This document shows positions 44,550-56,304 of a DNA stretch of 64,000 nt, piece by piece (position 1 is the first letter of the stretch; every line of letters starts with the position of its first letter). The DNA comes from Symbiodinium kawagutii (taxonomy: Eukaryota; Sar; Dinophyceae; Suessiales; Symbiodiniaceae). The notes beneath the pieces are model-generated. The model was not told where the DNA came from and did no database searches. It saw nothing but the letters and a program-made list of their open reading frames with translations. Position numbers and translations under genes: made by a program. The stretch lies in NCBI GenBank assembly GCA_009767595.1, contig VSDK01010057.1:375586-439585 (forward strand), read 5' to 3'.

Positions 44550-46151
44550 ATGGAGTTCGTCGGCATCGCATTGGTCCTTGGAGGACACCTGAGCTTCACG
44601 AAATCCGACATCGATGCTGCCTTGCAAAGTTTTCGAGACTGGCAGGAAGAGCAGAAGCAGCTCTCCGAACAGTTCAAAGAAGACTTGTTGAAAACATGTG
44701 CAGAGACCATTTTGAATGTGAACAAACTTGCTATCCACCTTGCCGCGATCTTTGTTTGCGCATCTGCATGGATGATGTGGCAGCACTGGAATTTCCAATC
44801 TCTCTGTATTCTTTTGTCAGCTTTGGCGGCCTATTTTTTCAATGCCTTCTTTGGGCAGGTGAAGGTTACAGGAGACCATATTCGGACGATGTCCGTGCTA
44901 ATCCTTCTTCACCAGATTTTGCTAATATTTAGTACTTGGAACGAGACAGATTTGGAACGTATTCTTTGCAGTGAAAAGATTTTTGCACTAAGCACGATGT
45001 TTAGTGTCGTGATGACTCTAGACTTGGAATTGACTCTGCCCATGCACGCTCTTTCAGCGGTGCTATTCACCTACAAGCATTGGCAAATTGTGGGCTTTGA
45101 GAAAGTGACACCCCTGATGGTGGTCACATCAATTGCGTGGAATTTCGGGTTGGGCATCCTGGTCGTATTGATATTGTTTACGATCAAAGCCAGCGTCGTT
45201 GCCAAGCGCGAGACGCACGAGTCATCTTCACTGATGCTTGGCTTTCAGAAAGTCTTGCGCGGAGTTTGTGATGGTGACGTTGTTTTGCAACGGTCCAGCG
45301 GCAAGATCGTGGAGGATGCCGCCTGTTTGGAGCGTCTCTTGAAGTCCAGCCGGAAGTTGCAGCAAACGAATTTCCTGGACCTTTTCTTGGATGCGCAGAG
45401 CCGCGACGCCTTCCAGCAATTTCTCAGTGCTGATGTACCGAGGGAGTCTCTGCCAGCAGGCTTCAGGGTTTCATTGCAAGGTGCCGATGGCCCCGTGTCG
45501 ATGGATCTCTTCCATGCCAAAATTCCCATGGATGGCGGCAGTGACTACAGCTTGTTGGCGATGAAGGAAGATGCTGAGCAATCCTCTTGTTCAATTCCCG
45601 ATGCAAAGATGCAGAATCCCCCAGTTCCGCGCGCAGAACGTGGCCCTGGTGCAGGTTCTGTCGGCAGTATTTCACATGTGGTGGAGGGATATGATGAGCT
45701 CGTACAGTTTTCCCTGCTGGTGAACAATTCAACAGATATGTTGGACATCCAGGAGGCACGTCTCACATTCAATCGTCAATCCTTGCTGCCCACCCTTGAA
45801 TCCGGCATGCCCACTTTGCGCAGGTTCATTAGGCCCACAGATTGGCATCGAATCGAAACGATGATTCGCAATGTTACAGAACTCCCTGCAGAGGATATGC
45901 ATGCACAGTGCTACTTTAGACATCCAATGCTCTTCCGGATTCCTGGCGAATCTCGAAGCTATTTAAGTTCGCACGACACATTTGTGACTCTGGCCGATAC
46001 GGCCATAGTACCAGGTACACCAACTCGCTTTTGGTTTTGCTTTTCATGCTTTGATGATAGTCAGCTTCGACGGCCCCGGCTCCAAGACCTTGAGGAGATT
46101 CGTGAGCACGACGAGATTGGTGAGCACGTGGAAGAGACAAGTGGTTCTTGA
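44550..46151 (+). CDS. Polytopic membrane protein with PAS-like domain, intronless
   Basis: 533 codons from ATG at 44550 to TGA. The frame is open upstream to 44454, but that extension looks non-coding. The N-terminus is helical and charged (SFRDWQEEQKQLSEQFKE). About six membrane segments follow (HLAAIFVCASAWMMW, LCILLSALAAYFF, VLILLHQILLIF, LSTMFSVVMTLDLEL, MHALSAVLFTYKHW, LGILVVLILFTI), spanning roughly residues 60-230. Then comes GFQKVLRGVCDGDVVLQRSS and NFLDLFLDAQSRDAFQQF, a PAS-like sensor pattern. The C-terminal third is cytosolic-type and ends acidic (EEIREHDEIGEHVEET). Proteins with this layout are numerous in Symbiodiniaceae predictions; function is unknown, sensing is inferred from PAS. 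A 1.6 kb single exon among genes with 30-200-base exons suggests a retroposed copy. I see no spliced-leader relic upstream. Confidence 0.85.
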   Translation: MEFVGIALVLGGHLSFTKSDIDAALQSFRDWQEEQKQLSEQFKEDLLKTCAETILNVNKLAIHLAAIFVCASAWMMWQHWNFQSLCILLSALAAYFFNAFFGQVKVTGDHIRTMSVLILLHQILLIFSTWNETDLERILCSEKIFALSTMFSVVMTLDLELTLPMHALSAVLFTYKHWQIVGFEKVTPLMVVTSIAWNFGLGILVVLILFTIKASVVAKRETHESSSLMLGFQKVLRGVCDGDVVLQRSSGKIVEDAACLERLLKSSRKLQQTNFLDLFLDAQSRDAFQQFLSADVPRESLPAGFRVSLQGADGPVSMDLFHAKIPMDGGSDYSLLAMKEDAEQSSCSIPDAKMQNPPVPRAERGPGAGSVGSISHVVEGYDELVQFSLLVNNSTDMLDIQEARLTFNRQSLLPTLESGMPTLRRFIRPTDWHRIETMIRNVTELPAEDMHAQCYFRHPMLFRIPGESRSYLSSHDTFVTLADTAIVPGTPTRFWFCFSCFDDSQLRRPRLQDLEEIREHDEIGEHVEETSGS

Positions 46152-46568
46152 TCTACATATCCGTTCGTTCACAAATGCTCTGTGTATGATCCGTTATGGC
46201 ACCTTACAGCCACACGGATGTCATTTGAATCTGTTTTAGGACCCTAGACTCTGCTGCCAAATGGTAGCAAGTTTTCGGAGGAACCTGGCCTCCAAGTCCT
46301 GTAGCAGTTCCTTGCTATGCGTCCCTTCAGCGACAAAAGCTTTCCGTGGAAGGCCGTTTCTCATCGCCCAAGAGCTGACATGGCTCGATCCCCCAAGTAG
46401 GCAATAAGCCTCAGATTCGGATTCCGGGGAACCACTGGGAACTAGATCTCAGTGACGCTTTCCCTGGGCACCCTTGATAAGATGTCAGTTTGTGAGCTGC
46501 AAGGGATGTCTCAAGCTGCAAGCTTTACAAGTGGAGACAAGTTGTAAGCGCCAAGTCCAAGTTGTCAG

Positions 46569-46700
46569 GTGGCGGTTGTGGCTATGGCCAAGCTCCTTGC
46601 CAATCCAAACAAAGCTCTTCGTCAAGCGGCGGTGCACGCTATGAGTGTTGCAGAAGTGGAAGTTGCTGCGAAGGCCGACAGCGCAGAGGACGCTGTGTTG
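46569..46700 (+). CDS. Exon, HEAT-like helices
   Basis: GTCAG then G; VAVVAMAKLLANPNKALRQA, AVHAMSVAEVEVAAKADSAE, DAVLPL, then a GT donor. The LL-x2-P-x3-ALRQAA pattern resembles a HEAT/armadillo helix pair. Confidence 0.5.
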
Positions 46701-46972
46701 CCGTTGCATTACATATGTTTTAGATGTGAAAACCAGATTGGAATATTGATTTAAGCCCAATGTTCATGAAATGCGTAGCAGATATTGGAATAATTTCTTA
46801 AATTGATTTGTCATACAAGAGAAACTTATATTCAATTAGCTTACTCCGTGGATGTTTTATTCTCCAAAACCTGGAAACCTGTAGTTTTCCAAAGTGAGAT
46901 GTTGGAAGAGTTTGAACTCATTGGAGATGCAAGTAGCATATCGCGTTCTGCACCAAACAGTGTTGTTTGCAG

Positions 46973-47074
46973 GAATCCGGATCAGACATCTCCGATGATT
47001 GGGAGAGGCTGAAAGTTGTGGTTTGGGAGTCATATAATTTGGAGATGGAAGTGGTCTCAGATGTACTAACATAG
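46973..47074 (+). CDS. Terminal exon, 33 codons, unknown product
   Basis: TTTGCAG then G; ESGSDISDDWERLKVVVWES, YNLEMEVVSDVLT, TAG. Acidic and hydrophobic. Its phase does not fit the exon ending near 46700 directly. Confidence 0.5.
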   Translation, partial: ESGSDISDDWERLKVVVWESYNLEMEVVSDVLT

Positions 47075-47129
47075 TTGAATTCTACGTGGTGCCCTCAGTG
47101 TGTTTTGGAATGAAAGCACGTCACTAGCA

Positions 47130-47560
47130 AAATTGTAGATGCACAAAGCGTATATAGTGCATATAAATGCATACAATATGTATGCTTTTTAGAATGCATA
47201 CAATATACATACCATGCATACCGTACTTGCCTACCTGCGTACATGATGACATACAAACATAATTGCATTACACTGCACTTCAGCACATTGACTCCCATTC
47301 CGCGGCATCGCTGTACCTGTTGCATTATGATACATATGTGATCACACGTGTATGTTTCTTCATCATATACTGTATATACAAGCATTTATACATAATATAT
47401 GTATATATATATAACTAATATATATATATATACATACGTACAATGTATGTATTCACGTACCTACCTACCTGCATACCCACACACCTGCATACCTGCATGC
47501 ATGCGTGCAGACATCCATAAACAGAAACATACAATATAATTCACCGGATCTATCTACAAT
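47130..47560. repeat. AT/TG-rich microsatellite region
   Basis: ATACAATATG, TATATATA and CTACCTAC tracts. No exon. At 47709-47760 a 50-bp piece (TGGCTTTGGGTGAAC ... ACTCATTGCCCA) weakly resembles the ends of family B. Confidence 0.8.
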
Positions 47561-48235
47561 GATAGGGAAGCTAGTTGACAGCAGTCCCACAGTGCAAGTG
47601 TGACATCAGCTTCTTCGCACATGTGCGCAGTGCATACGTTGCATTTGTGATGGCAGTGCTGGCAGGCTGGACAACGTTGAGAATGAGGCAAGCTGATGCT
47701 GCAATGGGTAAATGGCTTTGGGTGAACGTATCCATCATTCCCGACTCATTGCCCACTTAAACATCTCAAACCCATCTAAGCCTGAGACACCGGGCATCAT
47801 GGAGCCATGAAACTTCAATGAGAAGGTTTTTCTTTGGTCGCATCATTTGCCAGGACTCGCAGATGAAAGATGTGGCTGCACCTGTGCCTTCCCCTGCCAA
47901 ACCAGAGACGTTTGTGAAAGCTCCCTGGAATGAATGACTTGGCAGAACCTCCCTGACATTGCCGTCACATTTCTATAGTTGAACTGGGCATAAAACAAGA
48001 TGAACCACTCACAAAGTTGCAGAGGCTCGGGGCCAATCGCGTGGTGGCATTGGTGTCTCAATTCAATGGAGGGTTTTGTTTCATGAATGGGAGATCCATC
48101 CTCCATATAAACTACAATCAAGAGGTGGTGATTTACTGGCTAATGAAGGGTTTATTCGCATGTATCTCCCATGACTAAGCATCAAGCCATGCAGAGCTTT
48201 TGGGGCAATCCTCGGATTCAGTATCCGCGCTCAAG

Positions 48236-48407
48236 GTTGTATTCGTGTCCCTGCTCCTGAACGATCCAGAGGACATGCAGCACTTTGAGGACAAGAAGGG
48301 TGTGATCCAATGGCGCGGAGCAGAGGCCGGAGCAAACGACATGGATCACATGGAAGGTGCACTGATCTGCGCACGCAGGCCTTCCGCCTGGGTCAACTTC
48401 AAATTAA
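48236..48407 (+). CDS. Exon, 57 codons, unknown product
   Basis: CTCAAG then G; VVFVSLLLNDPEDMQHFEDK, KGVIQWRGAEAGANDMDHM, ARRPSAWVNFKL. Third-base GC is among the highest in the window. The donor is probably GC (TTAA|GCATGC). Confidence 0.55.
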
Positions 48408-48653
48408 GCATGCTGTGGCGACGACCAGAGCTCTGGTCACCGGGACGAAAGCAAGGCATTTGGATCATTCAGATGCATTTAACCGCTCCAGGAAAAACTT
48501 TTGAAAGATGTGGGAAAGAGAGATGTGAGCCCGGTGTATAGCTTCACAATGGTGTACCGAAGTCAAAATCCTTGCAGCTGAGGTCAAGATTGTGGTGGTC
48601 AATTGTGCTGACATAGCTTGGCCCGAGGCACAAAGATTTTGCAAGACTGCAGA

Positions 48654-48835
48654 GCGTTGATGGCTGGATGGGGGTTCGAGTGGTTAGAGTTTGACTTGCT
48701 CCAAGATCCTCCAAGTGCCGAGTGCTTCACTTGGAACGCGGAATCTTTTTATGAAAACTGCTGCCAACACGCACAAGATTGCGCCAAAACTGATCTAGCT
48801 TTGATATGCTTTGATATGGTCCAGTACTTCAATTG
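48654..48835 (+). CDS. Exon, Cys-containing, unknown product
   Basis: After CTGCAG: ALMAGWGFEWLEFDLLQDPP, SAECFTWNAESFYENCCQH, ending near CAATT|GTGTAC. The frame stays open to 49226 with weaker bias. Confidence 0.5.
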
Positions 48836-49662
48836 TGTACTTTTTGCTGCACAGCCAGATGCACAGAGAGCATGTTCGCACAGCACACTGGGCACGGAGT
48901 CTTTTGAGTTCACTGTTCTTGATACCAACAGTTTTCAAGGATGTGCATTCTTACGTACAGTACTCCAATTGCATATAACAAATCGGATTGTAATAATGAT
49001 GATGAGTTTGCTTTTTACCAATGATAAAGATGAACAAGTGCACGATCATCAGAAATCTACACTGCGATGCGGTCCACCTTCCATGGTAAAGTCCGTGAGG
49101 GCCCATGTAAACAGTGCAACACAGCCGACGCAACACCATGTCTCTGTGTCGGTTTTCTCAGTGAGACGACATATTGTGCAGGTCACGCTGATCCTTTCGT
49201 GCAAGAGACTGGTTCAACGACCCTGAAAGAGTATCGAAGATTATCAGAGTGTTTGCTTCAGCTACGAAGCTGTTACCTTGTGGTTTCAATTTAGAGAAAC
49301 GACTGAGCTTGTTGTGGCTGGAGTCATCATCAATCAGTAATGAACAATTCACATATTATATTGCATGTATATGTATGTACACGTCGACAATATGAACCAT
49401 GATTGATCGGAAATCATTGACAATTCTCACCATGCGGGGATCCGTCTTCAAAAGTATCCCCATATGTTTGATCCTACGCCAATGTTTTGTCAATCTGGAT
49501 CTACCACTACTAGCCATCGTTGACCATTCTTGTTGATTGTATCATCATTACAGGTCACATGACCATCATTGATGAAACATTCACCATGTGGATCTACCAC
49601 ATTGCTGGTTTTACAGTAAGTCAATAGAGTGACATCACTTGCTCCGATGAGTCACCTTGCAG

Positions 49663-49750
49663 GCCTCCACTTTGCAGATTTGCGATGGTCCATCCTGGGG
49701 CTTCGACAAGATGCCCTTGGGTCCAGTGAACCCTGGAGAGATTGTGCCTT
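49663..49750 (+). CDS. Exon, unknown product
   Basis: CTTGCAG then G; ASTLQICDGPSWGFDKMPLG, PVNPGEIVPCSATRS, with high third-base GC. It ends at a GT donor or runs to TGA at 49789. Confidence 0.5.
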
Positions 49751-50718
49751 GTTCCGCAACTAGAAGTCCAAACATTCTGGGAATCTGAAACCTGGAAGTA
49801 TCTTGAAAGTAATCCATTCTGGGAATCTGAAGCATCTGAAGCCTTGTTGCGTCAGGTCGCAGGGGTGGAGTTGAAAACAATGTTTCACAGGGGACGCAGC
49901 TTTGTGCTAAGGTGGAACTGGTCCTTGATTTATCTTTTACCGCTGGTCATGCGGGAGATGCCCTGACTTCAGCTTGGGCCGTGATGGACGGCCAAGGGAG
50001 CCCCATGGGACCGCCCATGCTCTTAGAAGTGATGCGCCTTGGACATCTCCAGAAGTTTTGAAGATGTGTTGTGCAGTCCGAAGTTGGGAGATCTCTGGGT
50101 CCGGTCGCACAACGAGCACCTAAGGCGAACCTGAGCTACCATTGCAGAAAGGAAGCTACGGTGTTGCAGGGCTGAAGCCAAGGATGTTCCTACCCTTTCA
50201 CTGTGACTTGCTGTTGAGGTGAGCAGAGATCAAAACCCAGTTGTTGAGAATGATATAGGGACCCATGAGACAACCTGGTATTTGTTCATACGATGAAGGG
50301 GTTTTGATCACGGTTCCAAATGTTTCAAACGGCATTTCGACAATTTTGTTTGCCAGAAAAAATCAGTTGGAACTGGATTTGATTGGTTTGTCTTGATCGT
50401 ATTTCACCGTTCCAAAATGAGTTATTTGGAACCGAGCTCATCAAGCAGCTAGGAGAGCCCTGTGGCAGTGTACAGGAGGCTACAGGTAGAGTCACCTGCA
50501 AGGGAACTCTCAACGGGCTGATCATCTCGAGGAGGTGTATCTTTCGAATTTCTTGACATTTTTTGCTGGTATAGTTGTTGAAAGATAGTCTCGCTTCAAG
50601 ATATGCAATTTACTGTACACTTGTTCAGCCCTCACGCCTTGTTCTACTTGCTCATGTACAAAGGTCTGCAAGATTCGCACAGCACGTGTTGATTCAAAAA
50701 GATGATTGTGCTTTTGCG

Positions 50719-50740
50719 GCGCGCGCGCGCGCGCGCGCGC
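50719..50740. repeat. (GC)11 microsatellite
   Basis: Eleven perfect GC dinucleotides, followed after 26 bp by CACA/TATA tracts. Alternating GC can adopt Z-DNA. Confidence 0.95.
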
Positions 50741-51062
50741 TCTCATGCACACGAATACACCTACATGCACACATACATATATATATATATATATACACAT
50801 ACATGTCATTATCTTTAATTGCATGTATACTAATGTTTGTATATCTATGTACAGTGTGCATGTAAGTATATAGACAAGCACACCCATGGGATGGGAAGGG
50901 ATGATTGATGAGCCTGCTACTTGTAGGGATGTCCACTCCGTTCGTTGCCTTACATAGAAGGAGCCCGGTTGCTTGGACTTCGTCGTTGATATCTTAGTGG
51001 AATGAATTGGCAAGCCGATTCAGCATTTGCAGTGAGTTGTGACCTGGGTTTTCAGACTTTGG

Positions 51063-51126
51063 TCAAAGGTTGTAGATGGAATCAACTATAAGGATATATG
51101 AAACTGATTCCATTTACAACCTTTGA
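51063..51126. repeat. 22-bp inverted repeat (hairpin)
   Basis: TCAAAGGTTGTAGATGGAATC at 51063-51083 and its complement (one mismatch) ending at 51126, with a 20-nt loop. A third, direct copy of the arm starts at 51152, just before the ATG at 51170. Confidence 0.85.
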
Positions 51127-51169
51127 GGATCTTTGAGGTAAGGATATATATTTCAAAGGTTGTTGATGG

Positions 51170-51286
51170 ATGAAACTGAAGGATTTCACGGCTTCAAGCC
51201 TACGAGCCTCCCAGGTCACCAGCGAGTTTGTTCAGGGCCTAAGCTGCGCCTTGGTGCGATGTGTCACTGGTGGCGCCAGCACCAAG
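51170..51286 (+). CDS. Possible first exon
   Basis: ATG then KLKDFTASSLRASQVTSEFV, QGLSCALVRCVTGGASTK to a GC donor (ACCAAG|GCCACA), 39 codons in phase 0, with strong third-base GC. It starts right after the repeated hairpin arm. Confidence 0.45.
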
Positions 51287-51983
51287 GCCACATGAACCGT
51301 GGGCGATCATCCGACAGCTTCCGCCGCTCAGAGCCGCAGCTGATCGCGGCGACAGGGAGCTATACTGGTAGCTAATTTGGGTCATAAATTCGGAGCTACA
51401 GCTGCGGAGTCCCTCAAAAAAATCGAGTTTTCAGAACGTTGCTCCAAACAGATTTCAGCTAGGGGTAGTCAAACTGGCAAAAAACATGATGAAACACGCA
51501 ACGTTTGATTCTCAAATATGCAACCTTTCGTGTTTGAAGGTCACTGCTCAGGGTTTCAGCCCTGTGTCAGTTCAAACGTCAAGAACCGAAGTTGTGGTCA
51601 GGCCACCAGAATTTCATCCAGTTGGAACATGTTCAACATATTTGTGTGGCACGATCCAAGGATGCCAAGTGATTCCTCCCAACACCTGGGTCTGTTGGGC
51701 TTCACCCCCAAATTCAGCTCTCAAAAAACCTTGGATTACCTTGGGCCAAAGATTGGCTCCAACGTTTTTGGGGTAGGAACCAGGAATTTAGTTGGCTAAA
51801 ACCGTGCACTGAGGATAAATGTAGCACCAGACAGGGATCTAGCTGCAGATCTCTGAGCAGATTTCTTTTGGAATTGCAAGCCTGGATGGCAAATGATGCC
51901 AAAATGTGGTTTGACTTTGGGGCTTTTGGATTATTACAATTGGCCACGTTCAAAACAGATGCAGATGTTTGCAGTGGTCCAAG

Positions 51984-52405
51984 GACCCATCTACAGTATG
52001 GCGTGACCGAGAGGCGAAGACGTGTCATTGCCTCAGAAGAGTTCAGCTCGAGTTCTGGTACCCTGGCACTTTGGGAATGCAGAACAACATGATACCTGCA
52101 AGGGCCCTTTTGACTTGCAGGAAGAGTAGGAAAGAGCGGTCATGAGTCATTACAGTACTAGAATGCGTCATTACAGCAATACAATGCCATAATAGTGCCA
52201 TAGCATGTTTTTCGGTATCAGCATGTATCAGTTATCAGCTGGTTTTCATATCATCAGTTGGTTTTCAGCTGGATGACAACCCATTGTGGAGGCTGAATCC
52301 TTGAAGCTGGCAGACGAGAATGATGCCACCGAAGATGTACCGGTACCTTGGATGAGCAGGCGGTTTGGTTTGCTGATCCCGGCTGCAGAGTTACACCAAT
52401 GTTGA
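51984..52405 (+). CDS. 3' exons of an unknown gene
   Basis: 51984-52145 (AG|G, DPSTVWRDREAKTCHCLRR, VQLEFWYPGTLGMQNNMIPA; open to TGA but probably spliced earlier) and 52292-52405 (AG|G, EAESLKLADENDATEDVPV, PWMSRRFGLLIPAAELHQC, TGA). The stop lies 6 bp before the TG duplication of element B6. Confidence 0.5.
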
Positions 52406-52413
52406 AGGCCATG

Positions 52414-52528
52414 GGGCTATGGGCCAATATTAACCAACCAACAATGGCTTATAATAGCCAACCAACAATAGAGAAAACAATGGCTCATGGTAGGGGAACC
52501 AGGGGTACAGGGTTTTGACCCACTGCCA
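52414..52528 (+). mobile_element. Family-B TIR element B6
   Basis: 115 bp, GGGCTATGGGCCAA ... TTTTGACCCACTGCCA, TG on both sides (52412-52413, 52529-52530). It would fall in the 3' UTR or just past the gene ending at 52405. Confidence 0.88.
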
Positions 52529-52860
52529 TGGGACGATATTTACCAGGCAAAACAAGGGTAGCGCAGCAAAAACTGGTGTGATCATCGTGATCGGCGTGTT
52601 CACGCCAGGGCGCCAGGGCATTGACCCAGAGCCATATCAACACTATGGGTTGTTCTGTGATTCGCGGGAGGATGGTTCACCAGGGCAGCGTTCTGAAAGA
52701 ATTTAAGGAGAACTGGGCATTCTCTACCTGCTTTGCTGCACTATGTAACCTCATGTTGTTCTGACCAATGGGAAGGTTACATCAGGCCACCGTGAGCAGA
52801 AACCACCACAGGGGAAAGATCCGACCAACAACAGCTGGGGGCTGCTTCTTTTTGCTGCAG

Positions 52861-55315
52861 GTGACCTTCATTCCCTGTCAAGAGCTCCAAGTCAATGAGG
52901 GCTTTGGTCGCAAGGTACGGCCGTTGTCGACAATGCTGCCAAAATGATGAGATTGAGAAATCATAAACAAAAAACAACTTGGGGGAGCACCATGGCTCAG
53001 GAAAAACCAAGCTGTTGTTGCTTTCTTGTTTTGTGTTGGCACTTGGACAGATGCGCCCAATGAAAGACTGCAGGCCTCTAGCAGCATTCGTCGATCGCTG
53101 GCTTGCGTGTTCAACTCAGACCTGGCCAAGACTTCACAACGGATGAATGGTGAGCATAGTCCAACCACTTGGAATTGCAGCGACAACTGCCAGAAAGCAC
53201 ATGAATTTTCGCAGTGTGATAGACTCAGAAAAGCTATTGCGGCTCGCCAACTTGCTCCGTGCTGGACAAAGTGGTTCCATTCGCTAGGCCTCTCCACGTT
53301 CGGGGGGTTCCTTGAGCCCAACAAGTCCCGGCAAGGAGATACTTCGCCAATTCGTAGCCAAAGAGGGGTATTTCAAACTATTGCTACCGTACTGCATCAT
53401 CAAAGATATTTCTTACTTGGCTATCGCTAGCTTCTTTTGCGCTACCAGTCATTTATGCATCATTTATGGTTCCACCTCCACGTGAAACAGCCACCCTGAC
53501 ATCAGGAGACAGCAGGATCTCCCAAAGTCAACGACTTGGACCTCATGGAGACGGCAGAGATATGTGGTACTGAGCAGGCGTCGTGCATGGTGCAGGCGAT
53601 ACAGGTCGTGTCCAAAAGTCTGGTTGGATTTTGGTTGGTCATCATAGTGGCAAATCCCAGATGAGCGGTTTAGTACGACCTATGATGTGATTTCCATGGT
53701 TTTCCCCATTGCTCGCTATCAAGGGCCCCCGTCTTTGTGTGGCATCGCAGGAATCGGAGTACGTTCTTTGCCTTCACTTTTTGAACCACGAGGGCATCGC
53801 AGAAAGCTTCGGCATCAGCGGGGACTACGTGAGATCTGATCAGCTTTATGGAGATCGACCGGTCTTCATCAAGGTGACACAGCGGTGGCCTACCTTCCAA
53901 GATTCTGAAAGATGGATGTGCCATTGATATAGAAACTCGCATTATCATGATGACATTGATCATCATATATCCATCAGCAGCATTCATTTTAGCATTCACT
54001 TGCCGTTGAGTACTTGACATTATCAGCCATGATCAGCCAGAATCAATCATTACTACTACCTACTCTGTCTGAATCATCATCAGCCATTGACTGGGCTTTC
54101 TTGGCAATCCCTGGAGGCTCCTTTGCGGCAGCGTGGAGGCACCTGAATCCACCAAGACGCTATGTCCTTGTTGATGTATACTGAAACCTATTTATATAAT
54201 TTTATATACATTGATAAGCATTGGTGGCCATGAATACTCAAAAGCAATATATAGATAAGCATTTAGATACTGATGTGGCCAACCCCAGTTGATAAGCATT
54301 TGTAAACTAATGCCATTGATAAGCGTTGAGAAGCACTAAAAGTAGCATCATATTTATGTTGTGACCTATTCTTGGTAGAGCATTAGGCGTCACCGACTCT
54401 AAAATGGATAGAGTTCGACCGTAGTGGGTCGTTGGCCATCATTAACAGTTGACCCACTTTCATAGGATGTACCATTTGAATCCACTTACCATCATTCATC
54501 ACTCGTGTCCCTTTCGGCGCACGATGCACGCATGTTGGGGCTGATAGAGCTGGAGGCCTTCTGGATGATGGAGCTGCCTTCAAGGCGCAGCAAAGGGGAG
54601 GAATACGGTGATAGTAATACAATGGCTGGAGAATGGGAGATAGTTGCAATTATCAGAGAATGAAAAATGTTCAAGAAATGGTAGATAGTTGCAATTAGCC
54701 ATTCTGATATCAGATGAATGAAAATGGTCCAGGAATGGGAGATAGTTACAATCATCAGATAGTGGCTAGATAAGACCAGCGAATGGTAGATCAATGGTTA
54801 AATACACGCGTGATGATAGTGCTTCATGGATGTTAATGGTTGATAGGTCATGAATCCGTGAAAGAATTGCTAGTACAGTCTAAAATGTTTGATAAGTTGT
54901 TGATGATAATGTTTCTTCAAATGGATGAATGATGGTTAATCACTGCTAATGATTCTATACAACCAACAGCCAACAACACATTTATTTCTGTTTGTTGAAA
55001 TCGCACCAGTGCCGTCCTCAAAATGATGACTTTTCTTTGTATGATTAAAAAATGATTTAAAAAAATGATGAAAAAAACATGTCGCCCCAGCTGCAGGAGC
55101 GACACCTTTTCCTGTTCTACAACGACCTGACGCGTCGCTGGAAGGCCCGCCCGAATGGATGGCGTCGCCACGGCATCCGCGCTGGGCAGCTGCTAACCTG
55201 GCACCGCCAGGTGGCTCCAGAGGTTGGGGCCAAAGGTCTCAGCGTGTTGGCACGAAGTCCGGTCGGATGGGACCAGGCGCAGCAGCTTTTCTTTGAAGCT
55301 CAGCGAAAATCGAGG
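52861..55315 (+). CDS. Phase-0 exons of an unknown gene
   Basis: 52861-52914 (AG|G, VTFIPCQELQVNEGFGRK, GTACGG). 53751-53873 (AG|G, ESEYVLCLHFLNHEGIAES, SGDYVRSDQLYGDRPVFIK, GTGACA). 55097-55315 (AG|G, ERHLFLFYNDLTRRWKARP, GQLLTWHRQVAPEVGAKGL, GTAAGC). All are multiples of three. A smaller candidate (AFWMMELPSR) is at about 54553. Another exon from about 55525 (VQGPGCSCFRCFGPTKP) may follow. 53026-53427 is open for 134 codons on + (and 148 on -) but not clearly spliced in. No family recognised. Confidence 0.5.
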
Positions 55316-56304
55316 GTAAGCTTCAGACAAGTTATATGAAAACTCCCATTTTTGTAGTTTATCAAGTATATTCAGGTAAGCTACCCCTCATAATCTTGTC
55401 CAGTTGATTGAAACATTTGAAACTCCCCCACCAGATAACAAGCAATACCAAGTAGATATGCCGCGCCCGCTTGAAGCTTCCAGTTTTTCAAGGTGCCCCA
55501 AGGGCTTGTGACTCACAGCAGGTTCAGGGTCCAGGATGCAGCTGCTTCAGGTGCTTTGGTCCGACGAAGCCAAGGGCCGAGTTTCTGCAGATTTCGCGTC
55601 GTGGGGGCAGCTTGGGCGGGCTACCGCCACGTGTCTTAGGAAGCCCCTCTTGGTGATCTTGGTGCATGGCAACTTCGAGTCTTCTGCCCCAGAGTTGCAC
55701 CTGCAGTTGTTGAATATCATTTCGGGGATGGTGTTTGTTTCTGTAGTCATACATAGTAATACATATGTGGATACATGCTCGTCAGCATTTGATCATAAAG
55801 CAAATATTGAGGTGTGTCAACCAATTTCAGGGAGTCCGAGCACCATTTTTAACGCTTTGGGGTACTTTTTTCATGTATGACATTGCTTAACATGCCCAAA
55901 AATGGACACAAGCAGCTGGACAGAGTCCCATGCTTCGTTTTCCCGATCTGGTACCGATCAACATCGTCTCAAGCAAAGCAGAAAATCTGAAAAAAAGGAA
56001 GAAACTGTTGAAGTGCTGACAGTGCTGCTTGGATAGGATGGATCAGAGGTACTGCTATCCCAACATAATAATCTCCAAAGGATCAGAGGTACTGCGAATG
56101 GAAGAGACAAGTACAAAAAGTTTTTGGTGCACTGCTGCAGCGGTGATTTTGGGGAGTTGACCAGCTGTGGTTTTCCCTAGCAATGACCTCCAGCAAAGTC
56201 CGTGTCAATCAAGTGCATTTTTTCCATGCGTATGATTGTCCCTCGATAATTATAACAGTTCCTACAATGCTCAGCAACAATCACTTAGTCGACTTCAGTT
56301 GCTA

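Noticed and set aside
52878..53324. 148-codon minus-strand frame
   Set aside because: It overlaps plus-strand exon 52861-52914, which has a clean AG|G acceptor and GT donor, and it lacks splice signals of its own. Kept only as a remark.
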